Source: Hyphomicrobiales bacterium
GTDB lineage: Bacteria; Pseudomonadota; Alphaproteobacteria; Rhizobiales; Beijerinckiaceae
Reading direction: 5' to 3'
Assembly: GCA_003164825.1 (NCBI GenBank)
Contig: PLUH01000413.1
Span: 1-6,734 of the forward strand
DNA length: 6,734 nt
In this document: positions 1-6,643 of the stretch, piece by piece
Layout of the letters: each line of letters opens with the position of its first letter
Position numbering within the stretch: the stretch's first letter is position 1
Position numbers and translations under genes: made by a program
The notes under the pieces: generated by a model
What the model was told of the DNA's origin: nothing
What the model saw: the letters and a program-made list of their open reading frames with translations, nothing else
Databases searched by the model: none

Positions 1-46
1 GCGCCGCGGCCGGGCGAACGACAGTCCGGGCGCGGAGGAGGGCCCA

Positions 47-361
47 ATGAAACACTTTCTCATCAAATATCGCTTTAAGGACGGATCCGAGGCGGCGTGG
101 CGCGAGCAGATCGGGCGGTTCATCGCCGCCGTCGAGGCGGACGCGACGTTAAACGGCCGGATTTCCTATCGCTGCATGAAAGCGGACAACGGCTCGGGCG
201 AGTACTACCACCTCGCCGCCACGGCGGACGACGAAGCGGGGAAGGCGCTCCAGAGCCGCGATTTCTTCAAAGCCTATACCGAGGAGACCAAGCGGGTGTC
301 GGGCGGAACGGTCGAGGTTCTGCCGCTTGCGATCGTCGCCGAGACGTCGGCGCGGCCATAG
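47..361 (+). CDS. Small conserved hypothetical protein, probable dimeric alpha/beta-barrel (ABM-like) fold
   Basis: This is a 104-residue soluble protein with no signal peptide or membrane segment. It opens with a short beta-strand (MKHFLIKYRF), has a helix around residues 18-32 (WREQIGRFIAAVEAD), a strand-like stretch near ISYRCMKA, a conserved-looking YYHLAATAD strand, a helix with LQSRDFFKAYTEETKRV, and a final strand (TVEVLPLAIVAET). This strand-helix-strand pattern with a late FF-x-x-YT segment resembles small antibiotic-biosynthesis-monooxygenase-like or stress-responsive alpha/beta-barrel proteins. That is a fold-level inference, and no substrate or reaction can be named. The start is well supported by a GGAGGAGG ribosome binding site at 34-41, five bases before the ATG. 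It converges on the binding-protein gene with only 23 bases between stop codons and no visible hairpin terminator in the gap. A promoter would lie left of the window. Confidence 0.8.
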   Translation: MKHFLIKYRFKDGSEAAWREQIGRFIAAVEADATLNGRISYRCMKADNGSGEYYHLAATADDEAGKALQSRDFFKAYTEETKRVSGGTVEVLPLAIVAETSARP

Positions 362-384
362 TTTCAAGGCCGCGCATGAGCCTG

Positions 385-1590
385 CTATTTCTTGACCAGC
401 GGACAGGTCGAGTCGGCGAGCGATCCGTACGCCTCTTCGCCCGACATTGTTTTGACGAGCTTGTAATAGTCCCACGGCCCTTTTGATTCCGCGGGCGTCT
501 TCACCTGCATCACGTACATCGAATGCTGCAGCAGCCCATCGGGGCGGATGACGCCGTCGCTCGTGAACATGTCGTCGACTTTGGTTTTGCGCAGCTCGTC
601 CATCACCTTGTCGGCGTCGGTCGCGCCGACCGCCTTGACCGCGTTGAGGTAGGTCATCGTCGCCGAGTAGAAGGCGGCCTGATTGTAAGTCGGCATGGCG
701 CCGGTCTTGTCGAAGAAGCGCTTGCCGAAGGCGCGGCTCTTGTCGTTGAGATCCCAATACCAGGCGGCAGTCAGGTAGAGGCCCTGCGCCGTCTCGAGGC
801 CGATCGCGTGGATGTCGGTGATAAAGGCGAGGAGCGCCGCAGGCTTCATGGTGTTGGTGAGGCCGAATTCATGCGCGGCCTTGAGCGAATTGCTGAAATC
901 GGCGCCCGCGTTGGCGAGGCCGACCACCTGCGCCCCGGACCCCTGCGCCTGCAACAGGTAGGACGAAAAGTCCGAGGTTGATAGCGGGGCTCTCACCGAG
1001 CCGAGGACCTTGCCGCCGCCGGCTTCGACGACCTTGGTCGCCGCCTGCTGCAGTTGCGTGCCGAACGCATAATCCGCTGTGATGAAAAACCAAGATTTGC
1101 CTCCCTGTTCGAGGATCGTCTTGGCGGTGCCGTTGGCGAGCGCGGTCGTATCATAGCCGTAGTGGATCATGTAGGCGTTGCAGTCCTTGCCGGTCAGCGA
1201 AGCGCCTGCGGCGCCGATCGCGAAAAACGGAATCTTCCTTTCTTTGGCGACCGGCGCCATGGCAAGGCTTACGCCGGTATTCGAGCCGCCGAGCAGCATC
1301 GTCAGCCCCTTCGTGTCGGCCCATTCGCGGAACTTGCTCGCGCCGATGTCGGGTTTGTTCTGGTGGTCCACCGTCAGGAACTCGATCGGCTGGCCGAGCG
1401 CGCTGCCGCCGAAGTCGGCGATCGCCATTTTGATTCCCTCGACCGCCCTCGGGCCGTTGACGTCCGCATAGAGCCCGGACATATCGTCGATGTCGCCGAT
1501 GACGACCTTGTCCGCCGCCTGCGCCACGACCGGCCCAAACAAGCTGAGCAGCGCGGCCGAAACGGTCGCGAATCTTTTTGAGAATGTCAT
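385..1590 (-). CDS. Periplasmic substrate-binding protein of a branched-chain amino acid-type (LivK-like) ABC transporter
   Basis: The 401-residue product has the usual length of the Peripla_BP_6 family, which captures amino acids, amides, urea or aromatic compounds in the periplasm for an ABC permease. Residues 1-25 form a Sec signal peptide: basic MTFSKR, a hydrophobic core, then AQA before the mature start near ADKVVIGDIDDMSG. Residues 28-60 carry the family's opening strand and the GPRAVEGIKMAI helix. Residues 98-131 (MLLGGSNTGVSLAMAPVAKERKIPFFAIGAAGAS) match the first ligand-binding segment, and 165-190 contain ITADYAFGTQLQQAA. Cys137 and Cys396 are the only cysteines in the mature protein and may pair. 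The start at 1590 is chosen over an upstream ATG at 1761 because it begins the signal peptide and has GGAGG eight bases upstream. No permease or ATPase gene lies next to it, so substrate and partners cannot be read from context. The 183 bases separating it from the upstream gene leave room for its own promoter, but I see no clear -35/-10 pair. Confidence 0.93.
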   Translation of the reverse strand: MTFSKRFATVSAALLSLFGPVVAQAADKVVIGDIDDMSGLYADVNGPRAVEGIKMAIADFGGSALGQPIEFLTVDHQNKPDIGASKFREWADTKGLTMLLGGSNTGVSLAMAPVAKERKIPFFAIGAAGASLTGKDCNAYMIHYGYDTTALANGTAKTILEQGGKSWFFITADYAFGTQLQQAATKVVEAGGGKVLGSVRAPLSTSDFSSYLLQAQGSGAQVVGLANAGADFSNSLKAAHEFGLTNTMKPAALLAFITDIHAIGLETAQGLYLTAAWYWDLNDKSRAFGKRFFDKTGAMPTYNQAAFYSATMTYLNAVKAVGATDADKVMDELRKTKVDDMFTSDGVIRPDGLLQHSMYVMQVKTPAESKGPWDYYKLVKTMSGEEAYGSLADSTCPLVKK

Positions 1591-1598
1591 TCCTGTTT

Positions 1599-1603
1599 CC
1601 TCC
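1599..1603 (-). promoter_or_regulatory. Ribosome binding site deciding the start of the substrate-binding protein
   Basis: On the minus strand this reads GGAGG, eight bases before the ATG at 1590. It sits exactly in front of the signal peptide and supports this start over the longer reading frame opening at 1761. Confidence 0.75.
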
Positions 1604-1773
1604 AGCCAGCGACCCGCGGTTATTTGCGTTTGACGGCGCACGAGGAATGCCCGCGCCGTTTGTCTCAGCCGCCGCTCTAACATGCTTTCCGCCGATCGGG
1701 ATAAATCGGGCGTTCGCACGCTTCGCTTTTCGCCTGATCGAGGCCGGTGTTCGTCGGCCATCCGCGGCGCGCC

Positions 1774-2742
1774 CTACCGCCCCATGCAGGCGTCGGCGAG
1801 CCGCTTGAGCTCGGCCCTGCGCTCGGCGCTGAGCGTCGCCAGCCGGTCGGCGTCGCCCGAGCGCTCGATAGCGTCGGCGACGCAATGGCAGCCGGTCGCG
1901 CAGTCGGGAGCCGCGCGCCCTTCGGCGATGCAAGCGCTCTGGCACGACGAAAGGAAGCCGCTCATGTCCCCTTTCGGCGCGAGGGGGCCCCAGGCGGTCA
2001 GCGCAGTCAGAAGCCCGATCAGGATGGGCTGATGCACGAGATAGATCGGCAGGCTGTGCCGGCCGGCAAAGCATAAAGCGCGCGACGGCCCCGACGCCGC
2101 ACGCCAGCGCTTGGGCGAGGTCAGTCTCGGTATCACGCCCGGCGCGAGCGCGAGGCTAAGGCCAAGAAAGACGATGCCCGCCCACGGCAGGAGGGGGTAC
2201 CAGTCGAGCGTGTTCGGCAGCGCTTCCCCGAGTCCAAGCCACAGGACCCAGGGCGAGTCGAACAGCGTCGAGTGGATGAGGAACGGCGCGGCGATCGCGG
2301 CGAGACCGGCCGCAAGGCTCGCCCAGGCGGGCGCGGTCACGAACGGCGCGGCAATGAGGCTCGCGGCCGCGATGCAGTGCAGGATGCCGAAGAAGATGCC
2401 CTCGCCGGGAGCGAAGACGACGCTGCCTGCAGTCACCAGCGCCGCCGCGCCGGCGACGATCGCGAGCCGCCACCAGAATGCACGTTGCTGGAAGCCCCTG
2501 CGATGGGCGAGCGCCAGCGACACGCCGACCAGGGCCAGAAAGACGCTTGCCACCACATGCGATAGAAGCCGCATCGGCGGGGTGAACGGCAGAAGCGGCC
2601 AAATGAGACGAAAGTCGGCAAGGTCCCAGGTCAGATGGTAGGCCACCATCCCGATGATCGCGAGGCCCCGGGCGCCGTCGACAGCGTCGACGCGGCCCGA
2701 ACGCTTGCCGGCGCTGTCGTCCGCGATTTCCCCGTCGTTCAC
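1774..2742 (-). CDS. DUF1624 / heparan-alpha-glucosaminide N-acetyltransferase-like integral membrane protein with Cys-rich tail
   Basis: The 322-residue polytopic inner-membrane protein begins its first helix with the family signature RVDAVDGARGLAIIGMVAYHLTWDL (R17, D19, R25 and H36). About seven hydrophobic segments follow, near 24-41, 59-79, 92-111, 115-135, 138-156, 181-204 and 230-251. Further family-like features are the LHC motif with H122 and the late FAGRHSLPIYLVHQP segment (H229, H237). Members of the wider superfamily move acetyl or acyl groups across membranes. The substrate of bacterial DUF1624 proteins is not established, so the function here is inferred only at family level. 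After the last helix, residues 260-322 form a soluble tail with C267-x3-C271, C281-x3-C285-x-C287 and C319. The start is GTG at 2742, overlapping the dapF stop in a GTGA tetranucleotide, which implies translational coupling. No strong ribosome binding site is visible before it. A weak GC hairpin lies beyond the stop without a T run, so it is not a convincing terminator. Confidence 0.88.
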   Translation of the reverse strand: MNDGEIADDSAGKRSGRVDAVDGARGLAIIGMVAYHLTWDLADFRLIWPLLPFTPPMRLLSHVVASVFLALVGVSLALAHRRGFQQRAFWWRLAIVAGAAALVTAGSVVFAPGEGIFFGILHCIAAASLIAAPFVTAPAWASLAAGLAAIAAPFLIHSTLFDSPWVLWLGLGEALPNTLDWYPLLPWAGIVFLGLSLALAPGVIPRLTSPKRWRAASGPSRALCFAGRHSLPIYLVHQPILIGLLTALTAWGPLAPKGDMSGFLSSCQSACIAEGRAAPDCATGCHCVADAIERSGDADRLATLSAERRAELKRLADACMGR

Positions 2743-3620
2743 GGAGCCGCGGCTTCAAGCAACGCGTCGTCGAGAACGAACGCGCCCTCGTATTCGACCG
2801 GGCCGGTCATCAGCACGTGGTCGTCCGCTGAGCGCCATTCGATGATGAGCTCGCCGCCCGGCAGACGCACGGTTCCCTTCCGCTCCATCAGCCCCAGGCG
2901 CGACGCCGCGACCAGGGTCGCGCAGGCGGCCGATCCGCAGGCGAGCGTCAGTCCGACCCCGCGCTCCCACACCCGCGCCTTGACCACGTCACGCGCTAGC
3001 ACCTCGGCGAAAGTGACATTGGCCTTTTCCGGGAACATCGGATGGACTTCGATCCTAGCGCCGAGTTCCGCTGCATCGATGCGCTTGAGATCGGGGACGA
3101 AGAACAAAGCGTGCGGATTGCCCATGTTGACGAGCGAAGCGGGTCCGAGCGCCTTTGGTCCGCCGCCATCGGGCCAAAGATCGACCCGCCGGGTGTCGGC
3201 GACGGGGCGCAGAAGCGGAATGGCGTCCCAGTCGAGCCGCGGCGCGCCCATGTCGACTCGATAGGACCACGGGCCCAGACGCTCGCAGGCGATGACGCCG
3301 GCCTCGGTCTCAATTCTGACCGCGCTGACCTTAAGCTCGCGGCACAGCCGGTCGGCGACGCAGCGCGCGCCGTTGCCGCAAGCGCCGGCGAGGGTGCCGT
3401 CGTTGTTGTATATGAGCACGTCGGCCGCGGTTCCCGCCGTATGCGGATCGCCGATGACCATCATCTGATCGTAGTCGAGATGAGGCGCGCGATGAATCGC
3501 GCGCGCGTCCGCCGGCGCCGGCCGAACGGGTGCGCCCCGCATGTCGAGGACCAGGATTTTGTTGCCGGCGCCGTTCATGCGCGCGATCGTGCGCCCGGCG
3601 AGCGGATGGCGGGAGACCAA
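2739..3620 (-). CDS. dapF: Diaminopimelate epimerase
   Basis: This enzyme interconverts LL- and meso-diaminopimelate in the cytoplasm without a cofactor, supplying lysine and the peptidoglycan cross-linking residue. The 293-residue product is near the family's usual length. It shows the N-terminal ARMNGAGNKILVLDMRG motif, YDQMMVI at 50-56, and both catalytic cysteines in their signatures: Cys81 in ACGNGARC and Cys228 in ERGVGLTLACGSAAC. It also has the substrate-binding NMGNPHALFF (165-174) and FPEKANVTFAEV (196-207). The start is probably TTG at 3620, because the beta-strand residues RTIAR before MNG are needed in this family. The ATG at 3578 would remove them, and an in-frame TAA lies just upstream of the TTG. 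The gene starts four bases after the DUF721 stop and overlaps the DUF1624 start by four bases, so it is mid-operon. The identification is secure; only the exact start is open. Confidence 0.96.
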   Translation of the reverse strand: MVSRHPLAGRTIARMNGAGNKILVLDMRGAPVRPAPADARAIHRAPHLDYDQMMVIGDPHTAGTAADVLIYNNDGTLAGACGNGARCVADRLCRELKVSAVRIETEAGVIACERLGPWSYRVDMGAPRLDWDAIPLLRPVADTRRVDLWPDGGGPKALGPASLVNMGNPHALFFVPDLKRIDAAELGARIEVHPMFPEKANVTFAEVLARDVVKARVWERGVGLTLACGSAACATLVAASRLGLMERKGTVRLPGGELIIEWRSADDHVLMTGPVEYEGAFVLDDALLEAAAP

Positions 3621-3624
3621 GCCC

Positions 3625-4200
3625 TCAGTCTCCCTTTACGGTTTGGCCGCGTTGCGGCCCGGGCAGGCGCGCCGACCTGTCGATCGCCCGTGCGCCGAGT
3701 CGCGCGACCGCCTCGCGCAAGTCTTCGTTCTCGATCGACGCGGCCGCGGCGCGCCCGGCGGCCTCAGCCGCATCGGACGGGGGCGGCGCAAGGCGGCGTC
3801 GATCCTCGAGCGGCGGCAACGGGCCCTGACGGAAAGCGATCTTGTCGACGCAGCGCCAGCCGAGATGGGCGTTGACCCGAGCGACGATGACTGAGGCGCT
3901 GTGCTGGGCCTCGAGCGCGAATGCGCCCTCGACCCTCAGAACCAGGGTCGCGGGCCTCGCCGGCGCTTCGGGGTCGCGTCTGACGGCCCGCGGCGGCCAT
4001 TGGAGCTCGATCGGCCGGGCATGACGGGCGAAGGTCTCGCCGACGATCGCCGGCCAGTCCGCGATCAGGCTCGCTTCGCCCAGGCCGCGCGCGGCCAAAG
4101 CCTCGGCGATGAGCCCGGGGGTGAATTCGGCCAGCCGCTTGGCGCCGCGCCGCGCGGGCTTCATCATCGCTTCGACATGAGGCGCGGGGAATTGGGACAT
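3625..4200 (-). CDS. DUF721 (DciA-like) domain protein
   Basis: With this start the product is 191 residues and soluble. The DUF721 core lies at about residues 22-120: KRLAEFTPGLIAEALAARGLG, then the characteristic W-P-x-I-V-G (W49 to G54) and FARHARPIELQWPP. A strand reading TLVLRVEGAFALEAQH and a helix with IVARVNAHLGW follow. The tail has a low-complexity Pro/Ala stretch and then IENEDLREAVARLGARAI, a helix often seen at the end of alphaproteobacterial members. DUF721 is related to DciA, which helps load the replicative helicase in many bacteria. Applying that role here is an inference. The start is uncertain: ATGs at 4200, 4167 and 4164 are all possible and none has a strong ribosome binding site, while the ATG at 4296 would overlap mutY head-to-head. 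It is the first gene of the tight DUF721-dapF-DUF1624 run and is divergent from mutY. Confidence 0.85.
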   Translation of the reverse strand: MSQFPAPHVEAMMKPARRGAKRLAEFTPGLIAEALAARGLGEASLIADWPAIVGETFARHARPIELQWPPRAVRRDPEAPARPATLVLRVEGAFALEAQHSASVIVARVNAHLGWRCVDKIAFRQGPLPPLEDRRRLAPPPSDAAEAAGRAAAASIENEDLREAVARLGARAIDRSARLPGPQRGQTVKGD

Positions 4201-4212
4201 GAGGTCGCTTGC

Positions 4213-5289
4213 ATGAGCGCCAATGTAAGCGCGCTGGGAGGGAAGGCAAAGCGAAAGGCGATTGTCGCGCGAACGCTTCGTTGGTGGGATCGCCATCGCC
4301 GCGCGCTCGTTTGGCGCGCCGCCCCCGGGGAGGCGCCCGATCCTTACCGGGTCTGGCTGTCAGAAGTGCTGCTGCAGCAGACGACGGCGCAGGCGGCGGC
4401 GCCCTACTACCAGGCATTCATCGCGAAGTGGCCGCGGGTCGAGGATCTGGCCGCCGCCCCGATCGAGGCCGTGGTCAGCGCGTTCGCGGGCCTCGGCTAT
4501 TACTCGCGGGCGCGAAACCTGCACGCCTGCGCCCAGGAAATCGCTCGGCGCGGGGGGCGATTTCCGAGCGAAGAGGCGGATTTGCGCGCCCTGCCCGGCG
4601 TCGGCGCCTATACCGCCGCGGCGATTGCGGCGATCGCCTTCGGGCGCCAAGCCGCGCCGGTCGACGGCAACATCGCCCGCATCATGACGCGCCTCCTCGC
4701 GCTCGATGAGCCGATTGCGCGAGCGAGAGGCGAAATCGAGGCGGCGGCGCGAATGCTGGCGCCAGGCCGGAGAGCGGGCGATTTCGCCCAGGCGCTGATG
4801 GATATCGGCGCGACGATCTGCCGACCCCGCAACCCCGATTGCCCGTCGTGCCCGCTCGCCCGGGACTGCGGGGCGTTCCGGACGGGCAGCCCGGAGGCCT
4901 ATCCACGCCGCGTCGGCGCCAAGGCCAAACCGCGCCGGGAGGGCGCTGTGTTCTTCGCCCGCCGCTCCGACGGCGCCTTTCTCGCTCGCCGCCGTCCGGC
5001 GCATGGGCTTCTCGCCTCGACGGTCGAGCTGCCGGGCACGCCGTGGACCAGCGCGGGCCGGCAAGGCGAGTTGGCTGACCTTGGGCCGGTCACCGCAAGC
5101 TGGCGCCGGCTGCCGGGGACGGTCGAACAGGTCTTCACCCACTTTGCGCTAACCCTGACAGTCTACGCCGGGTCGTTTGAGGGCGGCGCGCCGGATGGGC
5201 ATTTCTGGGTCACGCCCGAAGCGGTAGGCGAAGCGGGGTTCTCGAGCGCGATGCGCAAGGCGGTCGAGCACGCCCTCAGGCGGGGATGA
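4213..5289 (+). CDS. mutY: A/G-specific adenine DNA glycosylase
   Basis: MutY removes adenine mispaired with 8-oxoguanine, preventing G:C to T:A changes. The 358-residue protein is full length and intact. The N-terminal catalytic domain has WLSEVLLQQT with the catalytic Glu51. The helix-hairpin-helix is LPGVGAYTAAAI (127-138), followed by VDGNIARI with the catalytic Asp151. The [4Fe-4S] loop is perfect C-x6-C-x2-C-x5-C (Cys203, 210, 213, 219). The C-terminal NUDIX-like domain that reads 8-oxoguanine spans roughly 243-358, with EGAVFFARR, LLASTVELPGTPW and VEQVFTHFALTLTVYAG. The ATG at 4213 is preceded by GAGG at 4201-4204. A longer frame opens at 3901 but runs antisense to DUF721 and lacks family similarity. 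Divergence from DUF721 leaves only about 12 bases between starts, so the promoter must lie inside the DUF721 coding region. Two ORFs that overlap its stop codon are rejected as genes. Confidence 0.97.
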   Translation: MSANVSALGGKAKRKAIVARTLRWWDRHRRALVWRAAPGEAPDPYRVWLSEVLLQQTTAQAAAPYYQAFIAKWPRVEDLAAAPIEAVVSAFAGLGYYSRARNLHACAQEIARRGGRFPSEEADLRALPGVGAYTAAAIAAIAFGRQAAPVDGNIARIMTRLLALDEPIARARGEIEAAARMLAPGRRAGDFAQALMDIGATICRPRNPDCPSCPLARDCGAFRTGSPEAYPRRVGAKAKPRREGAVFFARRSDGAFLARRRPAHGLLASTVELPGTPWTSAGRQGELADLGPVTASWRRLPGTVEQVFTHFALTLTVYAGSFEGGAPDGHFWVTPEAVGEAGFSSAMRKAVEHALRRG

Positions 5290-5721
5290 GCGCCGGCGCC
5301 AGGAGGCCGGCTCGAGGCTCCTTGCGGATCAGGCTTGCCCAAATTGCGACAAAAGGGCAGATATCCGACCGCGCCGGGGTCGTGCAGGCAATGTCGGTTA
5401 CAAAGGGGTCGCCCCCGGGGGCCGAGCGGTTCGGCGCGACGAAGATCGTCGCGAGCGGCTCGGCGTCGGTCGCACGTCTCTCTATCGCGCCTGGGCTCCG
5501 AAGGCGGCCTGGAGGCTGGCATGATTCTTCCTTGGCGGCTGCCGCACAAGGCAGGCTCAAACCCGGCCGATGACGTTAGTTGGCCCGCTCCATCAAGCGC
5601 TAGCCGTATGCGCGGCTTGCCGGCCTCTGCTCGAATTTTATGGAAAGGTCAAAGCGCCGCCGCTAGTCTGTACGCCCCTCGGACGTCACGGAGCCTTGAA
5701 GTTGGCGCGTAAATCCAGTGC
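5290..5721. other. Intergenic region of 432 bases between mutY and the HAD gene
   Basis: No intact gene is supported here. The left half (about 5376-5524) keeps coding-like base periodicity and contains recombinase-like fragments in shifting frames, described separately. The right half (5525-5721) shows no recognisable protein, tRNA or terminator. The only promoter-like pair upstream of the HAD gene is TTGCCG at 5617-5622 and TATGGA at 5639-5644 with 16 bases between, which is weak. A perfect 12-base palindrome, GCCCCCGGGGGC, sits at 5411-5422 but has no loop or T run, so it is not a terminator. Confidence 0.6.
5376..5524 (+). pseudogene. Decayed C-terminus of a serine recombinase/resolvase, frameshifted
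   Basis: Reading the plus strand across frames gives fragments in the order seen at the end of Tn3/Hin-type resolvases: GVVQA (5376-5390), GYKG (5396-5407), GRP (5407-5415), AERFGATKIVA (5421-5453) and ERLGVGRTSLYRAW (5453-5494), with a stop at 5522-5524 in the last frame. The family pattern is G-I-A-K-A-K-x-x-G-R-Y-K-G-R-P, then a stretch ending G-A-T-x-I-A-x-R-L-G-I-G-R-x-S-V-Y-R, the DNA-binding helix-turn-helix. What is seen is the fragments and their order. The assignment to one ancestral gene with several frameshifts and a small internal deletion near 5415 is inference. No N-terminal catalytic serine domain is visible, so only the 3' part remains. It would be a leftover of an old mobile element. 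A chance match in GC-rich DNA is the main alternative. Confidence 0.42.
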
Positions 5722-6477
5722 ATGGCTATGGCGCCCTTGATCGCGCCGGCTGAGTTCCGTCTGCCGTCCGACGAGGCGTTGCGGGCGCGCTTTGGACACA
5801 TAACGACCTGGGTCTTCGATCTCGACAACACCCTATACCCTCCGGACAGCGGAATCTGGCCCAGGATCGACGAGCGGATCACCCTGTTCCTGATCGAGCT
5901 TTTCGGCATCGACGGCCTGTCGGCGCGAGCGCTGCACAAGCATTATTATTCCCGCCACGGCACGACCTTGCGCGGACTGATCGAGGAGCATTTCGACCAG
6001 ACCGAGCGCTTTCTCGAATTTGTCCATGATATCGACCGCTCCGGCCTCAAACCCGATCCGATCCTGGCGCGCGAAGTCGGGCGACTGCCGGGCCGCAAGC
6101 TGATCTTCACCAACGGCTCGCGAAACCATGCGATTCTCACCGCCAGCCAGCTCGGCCTCGATGGGTTGTTCGAGGATGCGTTCGACATCGTTGCTGCGGG
6201 GCTGACCCCAAAACCGACCGAAGCCGCCTACGACGCTTTTCTCGAGCGCTGCCAGGTCAACCCCCATACGGCGGCGATGTTCGAGGACGTGGCGAGAAAC
6301 CTCGCCGTGCCAAAGGCCAAAGGCATGACGACGACCCTGGTGACAACCAAGGCCGGACGCCTGGATCACCGCGAGGCGCACGACCGGGCGATCTCCGACG
6401 CGGCCGACGTCGTGGACTTCGTCACTGACGACCTCTCGGAATTCCTCGCCCGGCTGAATTCGCATTTGACCGATTAG
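5722..6477 (+). CDS. HAD-superfamily pyrimidine 5'-nucleotidase
   Basis: The 251-residue cytoplasmic protein is a HAD phosphohydrolase of the pyrimidine 5'-nucleotidase (SDT1-like) group, which removes phosphate from pyrimidine nucleoside monophosphates or related small phosphates. Motif I is VFDLDNTLYP with nucleophile Asp33 and acid/base Asp35, and the LYP ending is typical of this subgroup. A helical cap domain spans about 45-115. Motif II is IFTNGS (Thr130), motif III is Lys164 in LTPKP, and motif IV is MFEDVARNL (Glu188, Asp189, Asn193), so all catalytic positions are present. The start at 5722 is the first ATG after an in-frame TAA at 5710-5712. A second ATG two codons later is also possible, and neither has a clear ribosome binding site. 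In Hyphomicrobiales this gene often stands near dapD. dapD is not within this window. Confidence 0.92.
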   Translation: MAMAPLIAPAEFRLPSDEALRARFGHITTWVFDLDNTLYPPDSGIWPRIDERITLFLIELFGIDGLSARALHKHYYSRHGTTLRGLIEEHFDQTERFLEFVHDIDRSGLKPDPILAREVGRLPGRKLIFTNGSRNHAILTASQLGLDGLFEDAFDIVAAGLTPKPTEAAYDAFLERCQVNPHTAAMFEDVARNLAVPKAKGMTTTLVTTKAGRLDHREAHDRAISDAADVVDFVTDDLSEFLARLNSHLTD

Positions 6478-6623
6478 CCGTCGACCCCGGTCCTGCTCTC
6501 ACGGCAGAAAGCGATCGAAGCCCCGCTCAAATCGCAAAGCCGCTCCTCGCCGGGTCTGGAGCGCGGCGCGTCCCCACGCAATCGCCCTGGCCACGTCGGG
6601 ATGGCGAAAAGCCCGTCACTCAT
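6474..6623 (-). CDS. Possible small gene, reading frame probably shifted
   Basis: An ATG at 6623 is preceded by a purine-rich GAAGAGGAGGG typical of a ribosome binding site, though very close to the start. The straight frame gives 49 residues that I do not recognise, and its stop overlaps the end of the HAD gene tail to tail. The -1 frame looks more protein-like: RHPDVARAIAWGRAALQTRR followed by GAALRFERGFDRFLP and a stop at 6499-6501, but it has no good start of its own. One extra base in the four-base A run at 6607-6610 (plus strand) would join the strong start to this frame as a 41-residue protein starting MSDGLFRHPDVARA. Base composition by codon position does not clearly favour either frame. 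It could be a real small gene with a disrupting indel, a sequencing error, or chance. Confidence 0.3.
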   Translation of the reverse strand: MSDGLFAIPTWPGRLRGDAPRSRPGEERLCDLSGASIAFCRESRTGVDG

Positions 6624-6643
6624 CCCTCCTCTTCGAGTTGGTG

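Noticed and set aside
1591..1761. N-terminal extension of the substrate-binding protein to the ATG at 1761
   Set aside because: It would place 57 arginine-rich residues before a typical Sec signal peptide, and GGAGG precedes the internal ATG at 1590.
3901..4212. N-terminal extension of mutY to the first ATG of its open frame
   Set aside because: The extension is antisense to DUF721 and shows no family similarity. The ATG at 4213 has a ribosome binding site and gives a normal MutY length.
4201..4296. Longer DUF721 start at 4296
   Set aside because: It overlaps the mutY start region head-to-head, and the added residues are outside the conserved domain.
5411..5422. Perfect palindrome GCCCCCGGGGGC as a possible terminator or operator
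   Set aside because: It has no loop or T run, and it coincides with the likely deletion point in the resolvase relic. Such palindromes are expected by chance in DNA this GC-rich.
5276..5560. Minus-strand ORF of 94 codons overlapping the end of mutY, with high third-position GC over its last two thirds
   Set aside because: Its third codon positions line up with those of the opposite plus-strand frame, so the GC signal is shared and not strand-specific. It starts with TTG, its first 30 codons look non-coding, and plus-strand resolvase-like fragments explain the periodicity better.
5286..5573. Plus-strand ORF starting in an ATGA overlap with the mutY stop
   Set aside because: The overlap is suggestive of coupling, but the product resembles nothing as a whole. 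Only the internal GAERFGATKIVA piece is family-like, and its continuation lies in another frame, pointing to a relic.
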